Part shown: positions 54,461 through 63,102 of the stretch, one piece after another
Layout: the number at the start of each line of letters is the position of its first letter
How positions within the stretch are numbered: the stretch's first letter is position 1
Origin: Thalassovita autumnalis
GTDB taxonomy: Bacteria > Pseudomonadota > Alphaproteobacteria > Rhodobacterales > Rhodobacteraceae
Assembly: GCF_001458255.1 (NCBI RefSeq)
Contig: NZ_CYSB01000036.1
Coordinates: 62,001 to 126,000, forward strand
DNA length: 64,000 nucleotides
Direction: 5' to 3'
Notes under the pieces: model-generated
The model's database searches: none
Seen by the model: only the letters and a program-made list of their open reading frames with translations
Told to the model about the DNA's origin: nothing
Made by a program: the position numbers and the translations under genes

Positions 54461-55492
54461 TTAGGCGTCGCGTGGTGGCGCTGTGCTGCCGCGCGCGATC
54501 AATTCCACATCCACCAGTTCGATTTGCGGGCAGGCGTCGGCGGGCTTGCCCTTGAGCCGCGCCAGCAGCCGGTCGGCTGCGCGGGTGCCAAGGGTGCGGC
54601 GGTCCTGCCGGATCGTGGTCAGGGGCGGACTGGCGAAGGCGGCCATCTCAATATCATCAAAGCCGACTACGGAAACATCTTCGGGCACGGAAAGGCCGGC
54701 CTCGCGTAATCCTGAAATCAGCCCGATCGCCACCATATCCGAGGCACAGAAAACGGCGGTGGGGCGCTCGGCCATAGCGGCAATTTTTGCAGCTGCGGCA
54801 TGGCCGGATTCCAATGAGAAATCGCCCCGGATCACCCAATCTTCACGCGTGGGAAGGCCAAGGCGGTTGCGTTCTTCCAGCATGGTTTCGCGGCGAATGC
54901 GGGTTAGGACGTTGCCCTTGGGGCCGGTGATATGGGCGATCTTACGATGCCCCAGATCATAAAGATGCCGGATCACCGCCCGCGCCCCAAAAGCATTGTC
55001 GCTCCGCACCGATGGGTGCGGCGCATCCTGCACCCATTCACAGGCAAAAACGATGCGATCTGCCACACCGTTTTGCTCAAATTCCGCCAGTTGATCGGCG
55101 CTCAAACCGCCATCGAGTGAGATCATGCCGTCAATCCGACTGTCGAGGAAGTAATCCACCAGCCGCCGCCCATCCTGTTCCGGCAGTGAGGTATCGGCTA
55201 CCAGCACCGAAAACTCACTATCAGCAAAACGCGCTGAGATCCCGGCGAGGATCTGCGAAAAGAACGGGTTGCCCAGGTTGGGGGTCAGCACAAGCACCGC
55301 GCCGGCCTGCTGTTTGCGAAGGTTCCGTGCCGCCTTGTTCAGCCGGTAGCCCGTGATTCGAACCGCCTCTGCCACCAGCTCGCGGGTTTTTTCCGACACC
55401 AGATTGGGGTTGGAGAGCGCCCGGCTGACCGTCGCGGTTGAGACTTCGGCTTGGCGTGCAACATCCTGAATTGTAGCTGGTTTCTGGGTCAT
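54461..55492 (-). CDS. LacI-family transcriptional regulator of the sugar ABC/GH43 operon
   Basis: 343 residues. HTH TIQDVARQAEVSTATVSRAL and hinge LVAEAVRITGYRLNKAARNLR, then the sugar-binding domain (VLVLTPNLGNPFFSQILAG, VSVVGFDDIEMAAFASP). ATG 55492; the frame is open to 55675 but that part covers the operators. It is divergent from the binding-protein gene. Two TGTAATCGATTACA-type operators in between are its likely sites, and a product of the oligosaccharide is the likely inducer. Confidence 0.93.
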   Translation of the reverse strand: MTQKPATIQDVARQAEVSTATVSRALSNPNLVSEKTRELVAEAVRITGYRLNKAARNLRKQQAGAVLVLTPNLGNPFFSQILAGISARFADSEFSVLVADTSLPEQDGRRLVDYFLDSRIDGMISLDGGLSADQLAEFEQNGVADRIVFACEWVQDAPHPSVRSDNAFGARAVIRHLYDLGHRKIAHITGPKGNVLTRIRRETMLEERNRLGLPTREDWVIRGDFSLESGHAAAAKIAAMAERPTAVFCASDMVAIGLISGLREAGLSVPEDVSVVGFDDIEMAAFASPPLTTIRQDRRTLGTRAADRLLARLKGKPADACPQIELVDVELIARGSTAPPRDA

Positions 55493-55570
55493 TTCACGGG
55501 CTCCGTATCGTCTCGCTTCATGGCATTTTGCGGATAGGCTTGACAAGTAGGGGGGCAAGAAACTCATATA

Positions 55571-55584
55571 TGTAATCGATTGCA
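55571..55584. promoter_or_regulatory. LacI-type operator 1 (TGTAATCGATTGCA)
   Basis: A 14-base palindrome with one mismatch to the second copy, 35 bases away, in the space between lacI and the ABC operon. Confidence 0.8.
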
Positions 55585-55605
55585 GTTGAAAGCTTTGCCT
55601 CGATA

Positions 55606-55619
55606 TGTAATCGATTACA
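55606..55619. promoter_or_regulatory. LacI-type operator 2 (TGTAATCGATTACA)
   Basis: Perfect 14-base palindrome. Placed 84 bases before the binding-protein start. The pair spacing of 35 bases suits cooperative binding. Confidence 0.82.
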
Positions 55620-55702
55620 GCGTTACGCAACGCGGTGTTTTTTCGACCGCGAAGGAAACGCGCAACAAGGGGCAAGTGGAGAGGCCCCGTAGGGAGGAAG
55701 AT

Positions 55703-56938
55703 ATGAAATTTATGCGCAATGCCCTGGTGGGCACCACGGCTTTATGTGCCGCCACGGCTGTGTCTGCCGCCGATCTGGAAGTGACCCATTGGTGGACGTC
55801 GGGTGGTGAGGCCGCAGCGGTGGCTGAATTTGCCAAAGCCTTTGATGACAAAACCGACCACACTTGGGTCGATGGTGCGATTGCCGGTTCCGGCGGCACC
55901 GCGCGCCCGATCATCATCAGCCGTATTCTTGGCGGCGACCCGATGCACGCCACGCAGCTGAACCATGGCCGTCAGGCTGAAGAGCTGATTGAGGCGGGCC
56001 TGATGCTTGACCTAACCGATGTGGCTGAGGCCGAAGGCTGGAAAGATCTGGTGAACCCCACATCGCTGTTGGACAGCTGCACCGTTGATGGCCGCATCTA
56101 CTGTGCGCCGGTCAACATCCACTCGTGGCAGTGGATCTGGCTGAGCCACAAAGCCTTTGACGATGCTGGCGTCAGCGTTCCCACCAGCTGGGACGAGTAT
56201 GTTGCCGCCGCCCCCGCACTGGAAAGCGCAGGGAAAATCCCGCTGGCGATGGGGCAGCAGCCCTGGCAGAGCAACGGTGCCTTTGGTGTGATGGCCATCG
56301 CTATCGCCGGTATCGACGCCTGGAGCGAAGTGAACATCAACAAAAACGCTGAGGTGGCCGGTGGCGAAACCTATGCCAAAGTGTTTGAAGCCGCAGCCAA
56401 TGCCCGCGCCTTTGCCGAAAAATCAAACGTGCAGGACTGGAACCAGGCCACCAACCTGGTGATCACCGGTCAGGCTGGCGCACAGATCATGGGTGACTGG
56501 GCACAGGGTGAATTCCAGGTAGCGGGCCAAACAGCGGGTCAGGACTACACCTGCCTGCCGGGTCTGGGTGTGAACGAAATCATCTCCACCGGTGGTGATG
56601 CTTTCTACTTCCCCAAGCAGGATGATCCCGCCATCGAAGCCGCGCAGAAAGAAATGGCTGCCCTGCTGCTGAGCTCTGAGGTTCAGGTGAACTTCAACCT
56701 CAAGAAAGGCTCCCTGCCGGTGCGTGGTGATGTCGATCTGGCTGCGGCGAACGACTGCATGAAAAAGGGTCTGGAGATCCTTGCCAGCGGCGCCATCCTG
56801 CCGGACGGCAACCAGACCTTCTCGCCGGACACCACCGGGCAGATCGAGGATCTGATGGTCGAGTTCTGGAATGATCCTTCCTACTCGGCGGCAGATGCGC
56901 AGGCGCGCTATGCCGAGATCATTGCCGACGCAGATTAA
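55703..56938 (+). CDS. Sugar ABC transporter substrate-binding protein (CUT1 family)
   Basis: 411 residues. Signal peptide ends VSAAD-L (~22). Typical CUT1 binder: LEVTHWWTSGGEAAAVAEF at the N-terminus, MGDWAQGEFQVAG later in the protein. AGGGAGGAAG precedes ATG 55703. The hairpin after it (56970-57004) probably raises its level over the permeases. The downstream beta-xylosidase-like enzyme suggests a xyloside or xylo-oligosaccharide ligand, but glucose or another sugar cannot be excluded. Confidence 0.92.
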   Translation: MKFMRNALVGTTALCAATAVSAADLEVTHWWTSGGEAAAVAEFAKAFDDKTDHTWVDGAIAGSGGTARPIIISRILGGDPMHATQLNHGRQAEELIEAGLMLDLTDVAEAEGWKDLVNPTSLLDSCTVDGRIYCAPVNIHSWQWIWLSHKAFDDAGVSVPTSWDEYVAAAPALESAGKIPLAMGQQPWQSNGAFGVMAIAIAGIDAWSEVNINKNAEVAGGETYAKVFEAAANARAFAEKSNVQDWNQATNLVITGQAGAQIMGDWAQGEFQVAGQTAGQDYTCLPGLGVNEIISTGGDAFYFPKQDDPAIEAAQKEMAALLLSSEVQVNFNLKKGSLPVRGDVDLAAANDCMKKGLEILASGAILPDGNQTFSPDTTGQIEDLMVEFWNDPSYSAADAQARYAEIIADAD

Positions 56939-56969
56939 TCTGCCCGTTTGATCTGATTGAGGGGTGATC

Positions 56970-57004
56970 TGGTCGGGCCCGCTGCCCAGTTGCGGGCCCG
57001 ACCA
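56970..57004 (+). other. Perfect 13-base intercistronic hairpin after the binding-protein gene
   Basis: TGGTCGGGCCCGC / GCGGGCCCGACCA with a nine-base loop, no T run. Likely mRNA-stabilising or partial-termination element between binding-protein and permease genes. Confidence 0.75.
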
Positions 57005-57070
57005 TCGCAAGGCAACGCCTCCCCATATATGGGCAGGCTGACCCAAGGGAAGAAGGCAGGGGACAAGACA

Positions 57071-58003
57071 ATGGCAGTGACCGAAGGCGTCAGGCCCGTG
57101 GCGGAAAGAACTTCCGCAAAACGGCCCAACCGCCTGTTCAAGAACATGACGGCCAAGATCGCGTCGATCCCGATGATCCTCACCGCATTGGTGGTGTTCA
57201 TCGGCTGTACGCTCTGGACGATTTACCATTCCTTTACCAAGTCGCGGCTGCTGCCGGCACCGGACAAATGGGTGGGCTGGGATCAGTATGAACGGCTGTG
57301 GAACACCCGCCGCTGGCTGGTTTCAATCGAAAACCTTGCGATCTATGGCGTCTGCTCCCTGGTGCTGAGCCTGGTGATCGGCTTCACCCTTGCCGCCCTT
57401 TTGGATCGCAAGATCCGCGGTGAGGCGGTGTTCCGCACCATTTTCCTCTACCCCTTCGCCCTGAGTTTCATTGTGACCGGTCTGGTCTGGCAATGGATCC
57501 TGAACCCGCAGTTTGGCATCCAACAGGTGGTGCGCAACTGGGGTTGGGAGGGCTTTACCTTTGACCCGCTGAACAACGCCGAGATTGTGATCTACGGCAT
57601 CCTGATTGCCGGGATCTGGCAGGGCTCGGGCTTTATCATGGTGATCATGCTGGCCGGTCTTCGTGGCATTGATCAGGACATCTGGAAGGCCAGCCGCGTT
57701 GAGGGCATCCCTGCGTGGAAGACCTATATTTTCATAATCATCCCAATGATGCGGCCGATCTTTGTGACCGCGCTGGTGCTGATCGCGGCCGGGATCATCA
57801 AGGTTTATGACCTTGTGGTTGCACAAACCTCGGGCGGGCCCGGCATCGCTTCGGAAGTGCCAGCGAAATACGTGATCGAGAAGATGTTCCAAGCGCAAAA
57901 CCTTGGCCAGGGCTTTGCCGCCTCAACCATGATGCTGGTGTCGGTGCTGGTGGTGCTGATCCCATGGGCTTACCTTGAATTCGGAGGCAAACGCCGTGAC
58001 TGA
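57071..58003 (+). CDS. Sugar ABC transporter permease 1 (CUT1, MalF-like)
   Basis: About 310 residues, six membrane segments. EAA loop with KASRVEGIPAWKTYIFIII. The frame is open upstream to 56957 through the hairpin; ATG 57071 with AGGGGACA upstream fits best. Overlaps the second permease gene by eight bases. Its partners are the permease at 57996, ATPase at 58962 and binder at 55703. Confidence 0.92.
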   Translation: MAVTEGVRPVAERTSAKRPNRLFKNMTAKIASIPMILTALVVFIGCTLWTIYHSFTKSRLLPAPDKWVGWDQYERLWNTRRWLVSIENLAIYGVCSLVLSLVIGFTLAALLDRKIRGEAVFRTIFLYPFALSFIVTGLVWQWILNPQFGIQQVVRNWGWEGFTFDPLNNAEIVIYGILIAGIWQGSGFIMVIMLAGLRGIDQDIWKASRVEGIPAWKTYIFIIIPMMRPIFVTALVLIAAGIIKVYDLVVAQTSGGPGIASEVPAKYVIEKMFQAQNLGQGFAASTMMLVSVLVVLIPWAYLEFGGKRRD

Positions 58004-58958
58004 TGCCACCCAGACAACTCCGCAGCGCACAGCCGCCGCGATGAGCGGGCCGCGCGGGCCCAAACCCCGCCGCCGCATCACGCCCAGCAACATCATGCTC
58101 TACAGCATCCTTTTTGTTGCCTCGGTCTATTACCTGCTGCCGCTTTACGTGATGGTTGTCACCTCACTCAAAGGCATGCCGGAAATCCGGCTTGGCAATG
58201 TGTTTTCACCGCCGGTTGAGGTCACTTTTGAGCCTTGGGTGAAAGCCTGGTCAGAGGCTTGCACAGGTATCAACTGTGACGGCCTGAGCCGCGGTTTCTT
58301 CAACTCGGTCAACATCTTGATCCCATCGGTGGTGCTGTCGATCGCGATTGCTTCGGTCAATGGCTATGCGCTGGCCAATTGGAAATTCAAAGGGTCTGAG
58401 GTGTTCTTCACCATCCTGATCTTCGGGGCCTTCATTCCCTATCAGGTGATGATCTATCCGATCGTGATCCTCCTGCGGGAAATGGGGCAGGGCATCTCGG
58501 CGGTCACAGGGACGGATTTCCGCCTGATGGGATCGCTCTGGGGTTTGGTGATTGTGCATTCGATCTTCGGGATGCCGATCCTGACCCTGCTGTTCCGCAA
58601 CTATTTCACCTCCCTGCCGGATGAGCTGTTCAAAGCGGCGCGCGTCGATGGCGTCGGGTTCTGGGGGATCTATTTCCGGATCATGTTGCCGATGTCGCTG
58701 CCGATCTTTGTGGTTGCGATCATCCTGCAGGTGACCGGGATCTGGAACGACTTCCTGTTCGGGGTGATCTACACCAAACCCGATACTTACCCGATGACGG
58801 TGCAGCTCAATAACATTGTGAACTCGGTCCAAGGGGTAAAGGAATATAACGTTAACATGGCCGCGACGCTGCTGACGGGGCTGGTGCCTCTTGTCATCTA
58901 CTTCGTGTCGGGCAAGCTCTTCGTGCGCGGGATCGCGGCTGGGGCGGTGAAAGGGTAA
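57996..58958 (+). CDS. Sugar ABC transporter permease 2 (CUT1, MalG-like)
   Basis: 320 residues from GTG 57996, nine bases after GGAGG and overlapping the previous stop; TTG 57975 would add seven residues. Six membrane segments; the EAA motif lies in LFKAARVDGVGFWGIYFRI. It forms the heterodimeric channel with permease 1. Confidence 0.92.
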   Translation: MTDATQTTPQRTAAAMSGPRGPKPRRRITPSNIMLYSILFVASVYYLLPLYVMVVTSLKGMPEIRLGNVFSPPVEVTFEPWVKAWSEACTGINCDGLSRGFFNSVNILIPSVVLSIAIASVNGYALANWKFKGSEVFFTILIFGAFIPYQVMIYPIVILLREMGQGISAVTGTDFRLMGSLWGLVIVHSIFGMPILTLLFRNYFTSLPDELFKAARVDGVGFWGIYFRIMLPMSLPIFVVAIILQVTGIWNDFLFGVIYTKPDTYPMTVQLNNIVNSVQGVKEYNVNMAATLLTGLVPLVIYFVSGKLFVRGIAAGAVKG

Positions 58959-58961
58959 GTC

Positions 58962-60125
58962 ATGGGAAACACAACTGTACGCACCGCGGCGTTGGAACAG
59001 CAACTGGTCCAGGATGCCGCTAAAGCGGGGATTGCTGCCTCCGCTGCGACCCCCAGCATTGAGATCAATGATCTGAAACTGTCGTTTGGGGCCTTTGAGG
59101 TGCTGAAAGACCTCAACCTTACCGTCAGTCAGGGCGAATTTCTGGTGCTGCTGGGATCATCGGGCTGCGGCAAGTCCACTTTGCTGAACTGCATTGCAGG
59201 CCTTTTGGACGTGAGCGACGGGCAGATCCATATCGGTGGCCGCAATGTCACCTGGGAAGAGCCATCGGAACGCGGCATCGGCATGGTGTTTCAGTCCTAC
59301 GCGCTTTACCCGCAGATGACCGTGGAGGGGAACCTTTCCTTCGGGCTGAAAAACGCACGGGTGCCGAAAGCGAAGATCGCTGAGAAGATCGCAGCCGCTG
59401 CCAAAACCCTGCAAATCGAACCGCTGCTGAAACGCAAACCTGCAGCCCTGTCGGGGGGGCAACGTCAGCGGGTGGCCATCGGCCGTGCCTTGGTGCGGGA
59501 TGTGGATGTGTTCCTGTTTGATGAACCGCTGTCCAATCTGGACGCCAAACTGCGCGCGGATCTGCGGGTTGAGATCAAGCAGTTGCACCAGACCCTGGGC
59601 AACACGATGATCTATGTGACCCACGATCAGGTGGAGGCGATGACACTGGCGGATCGCATTGCCATCATGCGTGGTGGCAACATCCTGCAGCTAGCCAGCC
59701 CGAATGAAATCTATTCGCGCCCGACCTGCAAATATGTGGCCGAATTTATCGGCTCACCCAGCATGAATTTCTTCGAAGGCACGGTCACGGACAACACGTT
59801 CAACAGTGCTGCGGGCAGCTTTGATCTGCAGGGCTATGACTTCGCGGCGCAAACTGTCCCGGGTCAATCAGCCTGGCTGGGCATCCGCCCGGAACATATC
59901 GCCGTTGGCGATGCAGCCGCGGCAGAACAGAACCGGATGCAGGCCGTGGTGGAACTGGTGGAGCCGCTGGGCTCTGACACTTTGGCGCGGGCACGGGCCG
60001 GGGATCAATCGATCTGGGTGCGGATGGACGGTCAGGCCGCCATCGCCCCGGGGGATGAATTGGCGCTGGGCTTTTCCGCGTCATTGGCCAATCTTTTCGA
60101 CAAAACAAGCGAGGAGCGGCTCTAA
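58962..60125 (+). CDS. Sugar ABC transporter ATP-binding protein (MalK/UgpC-like)
   Basis: 387 residues with ~30 extra N-terminal residues before the ATPase core. Walker A GSSGCGKST, signature LSGGQRQRVAIGRAL, Walker B VFLFDEPLSNLD, switch YVTHDQVEAM, and a C-terminal TOBE domain (WLGIRPEHIAVGD). It starts three bases after permease 2. It energises the sugar importer and may also interact with regulators, as MalK does. Confidence 0.95.
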   Translation: MGNTTVRTAALEQQLVQDAAKAGIAASAATPSIEINDLKLSFGAFEVLKDLNLTVSQGEFLVLLGSSGCGKSTLLNCIAGLLDVSDGQIHIGGRNVTWEEPSERGIGMVFQSYALYPQMTVEGNLSFGLKNARVPKAKIAEKIAAAAKTLQIEPLLKRKPAALSGGQRQRVAIGRALVRDVDVFLFDEPLSNLDAKLRADLRVEIKQLHQTLGNTMIYVTHDQVEAMTLADRIAIMRGGNILQLASPNEIYSRPTCKYVAEFIGSPSMNFFEGTVTDNTFNSAAGSFDLQGYDFAAQTVPGQSAWLGIRPEHIAVGDAAAAEQNRMQAVVELVEPLGSDTLARARAGDQSIWVRMDGQAAIAPGDELALGFSASLANLFDKTSEERL

Positions 60126-60163
60126 GGCGCTCTTTCCTTTCGTAAAATCAGGAACACGTGACA

Positions 60164-60907
60164 ATGGATCTTTCTTTCCAACTCTACTCTGCGCGCAATG
60201 CCACCCCTTGGGAGGGTGTGGTCAAAACGCTGGCAGATCTTGGCTACGCACAGGTTGAAGGCTTCGGCGGCAACTACGAAGATGCTGCCGGCTTCCGCGC
60301 CTTGCTGGACCAAAACGGGCTGAGCATGCCATCGGGCCATTTCTCCGTCGAAATGCTGGAGAATGAGCCTGAAAAGGCACTGGATATTGCCAAGACGCTG
60401 GGGATCACCCGGGTCTACTGCCCCTATCTGGATGCGGCCGACCGGCCCGGTGATGCCGCAGGCTGGGCCGCCTTTGCCGGCCGGCTCGAAGCCATTGGTG
60501 AGGTGATGCGCGCTGGCGGCGTTGCCTTTGGCTGGCATAATCACGATTTCGAATTTGTCGCCTGCGAAGATGGCACCATCCCGATGCAGGCCATTCTGGA
60601 CGGCGCGCCCAACATTGATTGGGAAGCAGACATTGCCTGGATCATTCGCGGTGGCGCCGATCCGTTTGACTGGATCAATCCCAACAAGGGCCGCATCACC
60701 GCCGCCCACGTCAAAGATATCGCCCCTGCGGGTGAATGTGAGGACGAAGATGGCTGGTCCGATGTCGGCCACGGCACCGTCGATTGGGCCGCCCTGATGG
60801 AGGCGCTGAAAGCGGCGGATGTCGATCTGTTTGTGATGGAACATGACAACCCGTCCGATGCGACGCGGTTTGCCACCCGTTCCATCGAAGCGCTGCGAAA
60901 TATGTGA
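60164..60907 (+). CDS. Xylose-isomerase-like TIM-barrel protein (sugar phosphate isomerase/epimerase)
   Basis: 247 residues, AP-endonuclease-2-type TIM barrel. Metal residues are likely in AFGWHNHDFEFV, DWEADIAWIIRGG, AAHVKDIAPAG and FVMEHDNPSD. ATG 60164 follows AGGA by ten bases; GTG 60158 is too close. It probably isomerises or epimerises a keto sugar together with the Gfo/Idh/MocA oxidoreductase that follows nine bases later, a common pairing in sugar catabolic operons. Confidence 0.88.
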   Translation: MDLSFQLYSARNATPWEGVVKTLADLGYAQVEGFGGNYEDAAGFRALLDQNGLSMPSGHFSVEMLENEPEKALDIAKTLGITRVYCPYLDAADRPGDAAGWAAFAGRLEAIGEVMRAGGVAFGWHNHDFEFVACEDGTIPMQAILDGAPNIDWEADIAWIIRGGADPFDWINPNKGRITAAHVKDIAPAGECEDEDGWSDVGHGTVDWAALMEALKAADVDLFVMEHDNPSDATRFATRSIEALRNM

Positions 60908-60916
60908 GGGGCGACA

Positions 60917-62035
60917 ATGAGCAATAAACTAGGAATTGGTGTTCTGGGCTGCGGCAATATCTCGGCGGCCTATATGCGTCTGGCGCCGATGTTCAACGGG
61001 ATCGAAATGCGGGCCTGTGCCGATATGAACCCTGAGGCTGCCAAAGCGCGGGCGGAGGAGTTTGGCCTGCGCGCGGAAACGGTGGAGGGGCTGCTGGCGG
61101 CTGATGACATCGACATCATCGTGAACCTCACAGTGCCAAACGCGCATTTTGAGGTCTCCAAATCGATCCTTGAGGCGGGCAAAAATGTCTATTCGGAAAA
61201 ACCCTTTGTGCTGTCGCTGGCCGAAGGGGCGGAGTTGAAAAAGATCGCCGAGGCCAAGGGGCTGCGCGTTGGCTCCGCGCCTGATACCTTCATGGGCGGC
61301 AGTCACCAGTTGGCGCGTCATCTGGTCGACAGCGAAGCGGTGGGCAAAATCACCTCGGGCACCTGTTTTGTACAAAGCCCGGGGATGGAGATGTGGCACC
61401 CGAACCCTGACTTCTTCTTCCAGCCGGGCGGTGGTCCGATCCTGGATCTGGGGCCTTACTACATCTCAAACCTTGTGCAGCTGCTGGGGCCGGTGAAACG
61501 GGTCTGCGCCATGGCGTCGTCCGGCAGTGAGTACCGCACCATCACCAGCCAGCCGCGCCATGGTGAGAAGATCAAGGTGGAAACCCCCACCACGATCCAT
61601 GCCATCCTGCAATTTAAAAGCGGTGCACAGGTGACCTATTGCGCCAGCTGGGATGTCTGGCAGCATGGTCATTCCAACATGGAACTCTACGGTCAGGCCG
61701 GCACGTTGCATGTGCCGGATCCGAACTTCTTCGGGGGTGAGGTGCGCATGACGGAACGGGGTGCCTTCGTCACCGCGCCGGGCTGGGATCATCCGTTTAA
61801 CAAGGCAAATGATGGGCCGCACGCCAACTATCGTGCCGCAGGGCTGGCAGATATGGCGCAAGCAATCCTTGCCGACCGTCCGCATCGCTGTTCGCTGGAT
61901 TTCGCCTTGCATGTGGTCGACGTTATGACCTCTATCCTCGCCTCAGGAGAGGGTGGACAGTTTGTGGAGATCACCACATCCTGTGACCGCCCTGAGGCGC
62001 TTGGCCCCGAAGCGGCCGAGGCGTTGATGGCGTAA
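60917..62035 (+). CDS. Gfo/Idh/MocA-family oxidoreductase
   Basis: 372 residues. N-terminal Rossmann fold LGIGVLGCGNISAAYMRLA, the conserved YSEKPFVLS with catalytic Lys, and a C-terminal alpha/beta domain with GPILDLGPYYISNLVQLLG. NAD(P)-dependent oxidation or reduction of a sugar or cyclitol. GAGGGG precedes the ATG. It is between the isomerase-like and aldo/keto reductase genes. Confidence 0.92.
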   Translation: MSNKLGIGVLGCGNISAAYMRLAPMFNGIEMRACADMNPEAAKARAEEFGLRAETVEGLLAADDIDIIVNLTVPNAHFEVSKSILEAGKNVYSEKPFVLSLAEGAELKKIAEAKGLRVGSAPDTFMGGSHQLARHLVDSEAVGKITSGTCFVQSPGMEMWHPNPDFFFQPGGGPILDLGPYYISNLVQLLGPVKRVCAMASSGSEYRTITSQPRHGEKIKVETPTTIHAILQFKSGAQVTYCASWDVWQHGHSNMELYGQAGTLHVPDPNFFGGEVRMTERGAFVTAPGWDHPFNKANDGPHANYRAAGLADMAQAILADRPHRCSLDFALHVVDVMTSILASGEGGQFVEITTSCDRPEALGPEAAEALMA

Positions 62036-62046
62036 GGAGAACCCCA

Positions 62047-63102
62047 ATGACCAGCCCCGTTTGGAAGGCATCAGACACCCGTTATGACACCATGAGCTAC
62101 CGCCGCTGCGGGCGCTCTGGCTTGAAACTGCCCGCGATTTCGTTGGGCCTGTGGCACAATTTCGGCGATGACACACCGCATCAGTCGAAGCGGGACATGG
62201 TGCGCACCGCCTTTGATCTGGGGATCACCCATTTCGATCTTGCCAACAACTACGGACCAGAGCCCGGCTCGGCGGAGCTGGCGTTTGGGGAACTGCTGAA
62301 AACCGACCTCGCCCCGTACCGGGATGAGCTGATCATTTCCTCCAAGGCGGGCTATGACATGTGGCCCGGGCCCTATGGTGAATGGGGCAGCCGCAAGTAT
62401 CTGATCGCGTCCTGCGATCAGTCGCTGAAGCGGATGGGGCTGGACTATGTGGATATCTTCTATTCGCACCGGTTTGACCCCGAAACGCCGCTAGAAGAAA
62501 CCATGATGGCGCTGGATCACATCGTGAAATCGGGGCGCGCGCTGTATGTGGGGATCTCTTCCTACAATGCGCAGCGCACCCGTGAAGCGGCGGCGATCCT
62601 GAAGGATCTGGGCACACCTTGCCTGATCCACCAGCCCAGCTATTCCATGCTGAACCGTTGGGTTGAGGAGGATGGCCTGCTGGATACGCTGGGCGATACC
62701 GGCATGGGCTCAATCGTCTTCTCGCCACTGGCGCAGGGGATGCTGACCGGAAAATACCTCAAAGGTATTCCCGAAGGCAGCCGCGCCACCCAAGGCAAGT
62801 CGCTGCTTGATGGCTTCATCAACGATGAAACGCTTGCCAACATCCGCGCGCTGAATGGCATCGCGGAAAACCGTGGTCAGACATTGGCACAGATGGCCCT
62901 GGCCTGGGTGCTGCGCGATGACCGTGTGACCTCTGCCCTGATTGGTGCCAGCCGTCCGGGGCAAATCGAAGACTGCGCCAAGGCAGTTGAGAACCTTACC
63001 TTTACCACCGATGAACTGGCCGAGATTGACCGCTACGCAAAAGATGCCGCGATCAACCTCTGGGCGGCCTCATCCGAATACGCAGGCAGCGGAGACGCAT
63101 GA
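62047..63102 (+). CDS. Aldo/keto reductase, YghZ (L-glyceraldehyde 3-phosphate reductase)-like
   Basis: 351 residues. Asp and Tyr in HFDLANNYGPEPGSAE, Lys in IISSKAGYDMWPGPYG, and His in DIFYSHRFDPETPLEE complete the AKR tetrad; GSRKYLIASCDQSLKRMG is typical of the AKR14/KCNAB-like group. The AAGGAG site is right before the start. Its stop overlaps the GH43 start (ATGA). It may reduce a sugar aldehyde produced from the imported glycoside. Confidence 0.9.
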   Translation: MTSPVWKASDTRYDTMSYRRCGRSGLKLPAISLGLWHNFGDDTPHQSKRDMVRTAFDLGITHFDLANNYGPEPGSAELAFGELLKTDLAPYRDELIISSKAGYDMWPGPYGEWGSRKYLIASCDQSLKRMGLDYVDIFYSHRFDPETPLEETMMALDHIVKSGRALYVGISSYNAQRTREAAAILKDLGTPCLIHQPSYSMLNRWVEEDGLLDTLGDTGMGSIVFSPLAQGMLTGKYLKGIPEGSRATQGKSLLDGFINDETLANIRALNGIAENRGQTLAQMALAWVLRDDRVTSALIGASRPGQIEDCAKAVENLTFTTDELAEIDRYAKDAAINLWAASSEYAGSGDA

